From positions 1-9,032 of the forward strand of contig CAUZSH010000068.1 of NCBI GenBank assembly GCA_963582935.1: 9,032 nucleotides of DNA, in the 5' to 3' direction. The notes beneath the pieces were generated by a model, which worked only from the letters and a program-made list of their open reading frames with translations, was not told the DNA's origin and searched no databases. The position numbers and the translations under genes are program-made. This document shows, in pieces, positions 6,551-9,032 of the stretch. Positions within the stretch are counted from its first letter, which is position 1, and the number at the start of each line of letters is the position of its first letter. The stretch is from CAUZSH01 sp963582935. Lineage in GTDB: Bacteria > Pseudomonadota > Gammaproteobacteria > Francisellales > Francisellaceae.

Positions 6551-7280
6551 CACGCATACCTTAATCGTGGTGAAGTCAGGCAAGACACACTAATTCTATC
6601 TTCTCAAAGCTGTGGTATTGCTATTGCACATCTTAGACGTGAAAAGCAACCGATTACCGCTCATATTTCTCAAGGAAATATTATTCTAAATGGCTATTTA
6701 CCTTGGGCGAGTGGTTATAAGATTTATGACAAAGTTTTGTTAGGGTTTCATTTGGAAGGTGAAGAAGTTATTGTTTGTGTGGACTTTTTACCACAAGAAG
6801 GCTTTGAAATCGGAACACCAATGCAATCTATTGCCGCCTCAGGCATTAATACGGTTTCCATGAATTTTAATCAATATGCCATTTCAATAGGAAAAATTGT
6901 GACTAGAGATCCACTAGGAACTTCTCAGGCTAAATTTAGGAGGTCAAAAATGCTTTCAATGTTGCATGGTATTGCTATGAAAGCGGTGACGTTAATTCCA
7001 GACTATCAAAGCCAATCAAAAAAATCTTATCTAACCAATGTGATGTTCTACGTAGACAGATACTTTCTGATATGGATCCTGTAATAGTAAGGTTAAATGC
7101 TTTTAAACTTACCCAATATGTTATTAATTTTGCATGTCTTTCTGTTGGCGGTGCTTCGACACTCGTGCAACATGATTTGCAGAGACTCTATCGAGAGGCC
7201 TTGTTATTCAGTATTAGTGGGGTTAGTCTTAAAATTGTCGATGCTTATATTAGTGAAAATAACGCATTCACGATAGAAGA

Positions 7281-7532
7281 TTAATGTGTTAATGATTCGA
7301 GATTTTCCAAAAGAGAGAAAGCTTCTGGGTTGGTTTGACCGCAAAGATCTTCAGAAAATTTAAACTCAAGGCAAACACTTGGACGAGAAGAATGCCCAAA
7401 GAGTTTGCAGAGATTACTTTTATCAAGTTGGATACAACGAACACCCGCAGGCTTGCCTTGCGGCATACCTGGAATGGGTGAACTAATTGAAATCGCAATG
7501 CAACAAGCACCACAGCCAACTCTACATGACAT
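7281..7532 (-). CDS. YkgJ-family cysteine cluster protein
   Basis: This small cytoplasmic protein of 83 residues belongs to the YkgJ/UPF0153 group of putative zinc- or iron-chelating proteins; the exact function is not established. Eight cysteines are present (3, 7, 10, 11, 33, 42, 54, 64). The N-terminal CRVGCGACC block is followed by a PGMPQGKPAGVRC segment, then LCKLFGHSSRPSVC and a last Cys64, which is the family order. Its ATG (7530-7532) lies 16 bases after the stop of the peroxiredoxin-glutaredoxin gene on the same strand, so co-transcription is likely. No clear ribosome site is seen; translational coupling could explain this. Its stop codon (7281-7283) overlaps the plus-strand stop of the degenerate dehydrogenase (7282-7284). 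A metal-binding role beside a redox gene is consistent but inferred. Confidence 0.88.
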   Translation of the reverse strand: MSCRVGCGACCIAISISSPIPGMPQGKPAGVRCIQLDKSNLCKLFGHSSRPSVCLEFKFSEDLCGQTNPEAFSLLENLESLTH

Positions 7533-7548
7533 GATATAGGATTAGCGT

Positions 7549-8277
7549 TTACTTAAAGTAAGCCACAAGATCATCATTGCCACCAATATTCTTTCCATCA
7601 ATATAGATCTGAGGAACTGTCTTCTTGGCGGTGATTGCATGTAGGCTTGTCGTTGTGACTGCACCACCTAACACGATTTCTTCATAGGCAAGACCCTTTT
7701 CTTTTAGAAGTTTTTTAGCGCTCGCACAGTGTGGGCAACCAGGTTTTGTGATGATGGTCACTTCTTTTGGTAATTTAGCACTTGGGTTGATGTAATTGAG
7801 TACAGTATCTGCGTCAGAGACTTCAAAGGGGTCGCCATCCACTTCAGGTTCAATGAACATTTTTTCAATCACGCCATTTTTGACAATCATTGCATAGCGC
7901 CATGAACGCTTGCCAAATCCGATTTCTGATTTATCAACAAGCAAGCCCATTTTTTCTGAAAATTCACCATTACCGTCTGGCAAGAAAGTAATGTTTTCCG
8001 CTTTTTGATCTTTTTTCCAAGCATTCATGACAAAGGTGTCATTAACGGATAGGCAAATAATGTTATCGACGCCATTGTCAGCAAAGGCAGAAAAAAGCTC
8101 ATTGTATCTTGGTACGTGAGCCGAAGAGCACGTTGGTGTGAATGCGCCAGGAAGGGCAAAAAGCACTACGGTTTTATTGGCAAAGAGATCATTGCTGCTG
8201 ACATTGATCCATTGACCATCTTGCATGGTTGGGAAAGTAACTTGTGGGATATTTTGACCTTCAATATTTTTTAGCAT
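7549..8277 (-). CDS. Hybrid peroxiredoxin-glutaredoxin (Prx5-Grx fusion)
   Basis: This single-chain peroxidase reduces hydrogen peroxide and alkyl hydroperoxides in the cytoplasm, using glutathione through its own glutaredoxin domain. The peroxiredoxin part (about 1-163) has the Prx5 motif PGAFTPTC with peroxidatic Cys50, and GKRSWRYAM with the conserved Arg127. A short linker near residues 164-171 leads to the glutaredoxin domain (about 172-242), with TKPGCPHC (Cys181 and Cys184), the cis-proline segment TVPQIYIDG and the GGNDDL turn that holds glutathione. At 242 residues it matches the H. influenzae-type hybrid. The ATG at 8275-8277 has GGAG with a seven-base spacing. A 139-base gap separates it from rbfA, with an AT-rich stretch at about 8343-8362 that could hold its own promoter; no OxyR-type site was recognised. 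The YkgJ-type gene follows 16 bases downstream. Confidence 0.96.
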   Translation of the reverse strand: MLKNIEGQNIPQVTFPTMQDGQWINVSSNDLFANKTVVLFALPGAFTPTCSSAHVPRYNELFSAFADNGVDNIICLSVNDTFVMNAWKKDQKAENITFLPDGNGEFSEKMGLLVDKSEIGFGKRSWRYAMIVKNGVIEKMFIEPEVDGDPFEVSDADTVLNYINPSAKLPKEVTIITKPGCPHCASAKKLLKEKGLAYEEIVLGGAVTTTSLHAITAKKTVPQIYIDGKNIGGNDDLVAYFK

Positions 8278-8416
8278 TGTTGTACTCCAGTAGTAGGTTG
8301 TTTTGCTTACGTTGAGTATTCTATGGGAAACATTGCCACAAGTAAAATATATAAAATTGAATAGAACGATAGGAAATGCTTATAGGTCTTTATAGCAAAG
8401 GCAGTGCATTTTAGCT

Positions 8417-8890
8417 TTAGCGAAGGCGTTCGCGTTTGCCTTTATTTTCATTATCAGAAGATGAGGGTGTTTCTATATCTTCAGAAGAGGTGTCTTCTTT
8501 ATGAATAAAGTCGCGGTCTTGTTCACGCGCTTTTTTAATCAAGTCATCCATTTTCCGACCATATGCACTGGAAGTGTCCTGAATAAACTTGAGATTAGGC
8601 GTTGTTCTGAGCATCATTTCTCTTGCAATGCTGCTTCTAAAAAACCCAAGAGATTTAGCAAAGGCTTTTTGGATGTCTTTATCAGTGACGTTATCATTAT
8701 CCTGATTGGCATTACTCTTATCTGCAAGAGAGGTATAATAAACTTTCGCATAAGATAAGTCTTTGGAGACTTCAACACTGGTGATATTCACCCATTCTAA
8801 ACGAGGGTCTCGGATTTTTTTGCGTAAAACTGTCACCAGCGTTTTTAGTATTTCATCTGAAACACGCTGTACTCTTGCATTGTTTGCCAT
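8417..8890 (-). CDS. rbfA: 30S ribosome-binding factor A
   Basis: RbfA is a KH-fold assembly factor that binds the immature 30S subunit, helps 16S rRNA 5'-end maturation and matters for growth in the cold. The family body is clear: ARVQRVSDEILKTLVTVLRK, then RDPRLEWVNITSVEVSKDLSYAKVY, SLGFFRSSIAREMMLR, TPNLKFIQDTS and a C-terminal helix with YGRKMDDLI. At 157 residues it is longer than E. coli RbfA (133). The extra part is an insertion of Asp/Asn-rich residues near 58-70 and a charged Ser/Glu/Lys-rich tail after about residue 125 that is probably disordered. The ATG (8888-8890) lies two bases after the infB stop, with GGGAG eight bases upstream inside infB, so the pair is translationally coupled. 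truB, the usual next gene, does not follow within the window. Confidence 0.97.
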   Translation of the reverse strand: MANNARVQRVSDEILKTLVTVLRKKIRDPRLEWVNITSVEVSKDLSYAKVYYTSLADKSNANQDNDNVTDKDIQKAFAKSLGFFRSSIAREMMLRTTPNLKFIQDTSSAYGRKMDDLIKKAREQDRDFIHKEDTSSEDIETPSSSDNENKGKRERLR

Positions 8891-8892
8891 GC

Positions 8893-9032
8893 TTAGATCT
8901 CCCTCGCTACCTCAGTGATTTCAAAGACTTCAATCTGATCGCCTGTTTTGACATCGTTGTAGTTTTTCACACCAATACCACATTCCATATCTTTTTTGAC
9001 TTCCATAGCATCATCTTTGAAGCGCTTCAAAG
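8893..9032 (-). CDS. infB: Translation initiation factor IF-2, C-terminal end (partial)
   Basis: Only about the last 45 residues are in the window; the rest lies beyond the right edge. IF-2 is the GTPase that places initiator fMet-tRNA on the 30S subunit. The readable part follows the conserved C2-domain end: LKRFKDDAMEVKKDMECGIG, then VKNYNDVKTGDQIEVFEITEV, closing with AREI and TAA at 8893-8895. This is almost the E. coli sequence for that stretch. The C2 domain contacts the formyl-methionine. The gene directly precedes rbfA in the same operon. Confidence 0.97.
   Translation of the reverse strand, partial: LKRFKDDAMEVKKDMECGIGVKNYNDVKTGDQIEVFEITEVAREI

Larger units (their letters stand above)
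6023..7284 (+). pseudogene. Acyl-CoA dehydrogenase-like gene, interrupted by an insert and frameshifted
   Basis: Three segments together resemble a short acyl-CoA dehydrogenase-like flavoprotein (oxidation of an acyl-CoA at the alpha-beta bond). The N-terminal part (6023 to about 6256) has HELYSNLAYISGALAFLQIQ, a typical helix of this subtype. After a foreign insert the same frame resumes near 6551 with YLNRGEVRQDTLILSSQ, CGIAIAHLRR and LNGYLPWASGYKIYDKVLLG, matching the middle beta-domain (family pattern GxAxSHLRR, PWVTG). It runs to the TAA at 7082-7084. The C-terminal helical part continues in the -1 frame as CDVLRRQIL, then RLNAFKLTQYVINFACLSVG and HDLQRLYREALLFSISG, equivalent to 'HPAQRLxREALFxxxxG'. 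The shift is best placed at the A7 run 7018-7024. The ATG 6023 has TAAGGT seven bases upstream and lies inside the DUF4442 gene. A TAG at 6353-6355 inside the insert ends translation early, so the gene should be non-functional. Confidence 0.72.

Noticed and set aside
6207..6588. Two overlapping minus-strand ORFs of 116 and 91 codons across the GC-rich insert, and a 72-codon plus-strand ORF at 6346-6564
   Set aside because: All three run beyond the insert into the dehydrogenase sequence, none matches a family I recognise, and several frames are open at once, as expected from GC-rich non-coding sequence. They would become of interest only if conserved in other copies of the insert.
7289..7519. 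76-codon minus-strand ORF
   Set aside because: It is a shifted-frame shadow of the YkgJ-type gene, which carries the full cysteine pattern.
8501..8758. 85-codon plus-strand ORF
   Set aside because: It is antisense to rbfA and shows no coding features of its own.

Overview
The window looks like a piece of a moderately AT-rich gammaproteobacterial chromosome. The evidence is a full-length, E. coli-like DNA polymerase I with an intact proofreading site, the infB-rbfA gene order, a peroxiredoxin-glutaredoxin fusion of the Haemophilus/Vibrio type, and a diderm-style lipoprotein signal on the first gene. Genus cannot be fixed from this sequence alone; a Moraxellaceae-, Legionellales- or Thiotrichales-like relative would fit.

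Layout. Positions 1-1660 (minus strand, running off the left edge) encode a lipoprotein type-B carboxylesterase with a complete Ser-Glu-His triad. Its upstream region (1661-1796) carries repeated TTGGT/ACCAA half-sites arranged as dyads. Positions 1797-2107 (plus) hold a frameshifted C-terminal scrap of a malonyl/acyl transferase of the FabD/MdcH type. An exported protein of unknown function (2182-2697, plus) follows, behind a promoter overlapped by an inverted repeat. polA (2713-5421, minus) converges on it and is divergent from a DUF4442 hotdog-fold gene (about 5515-6099, plus). That gene overlaps an acyl-CoA dehydrogenase-like gene (6023-7284) which is broken twice: by an insert of about 0.3 kb that is GC-rich and full of hairpins, and by a frameshift at an A7 run. 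The right part is entirely on the minus strand: the infB 3' end, rbfA, a peroxiredoxin-glutaredoxin fusion, and a small YkgJ-type cysteine-cluster protein whose stop codon interlocks with that of the broken dehydrogenase.

How the genes work together. infB and rbfA form a translation/ribosome-assembly operon. The peroxiredoxin fusion and the YkgJ-type protein form a likely redox/metal pair. The DUF4442 protein and the acyl-CoA dehydrogenase would both have acted on acyl-CoA or acyl-ACP thioesters; with the transferase remnant they suggest that lipid or acyl accessory functions are decaying here while the housekeeping genes stay intact. I see no tRNA, rRNA, CRISPR array or intact transposase gene. 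The least explained item is the roughly 300-base GC-rich insert at about 6257-6550.
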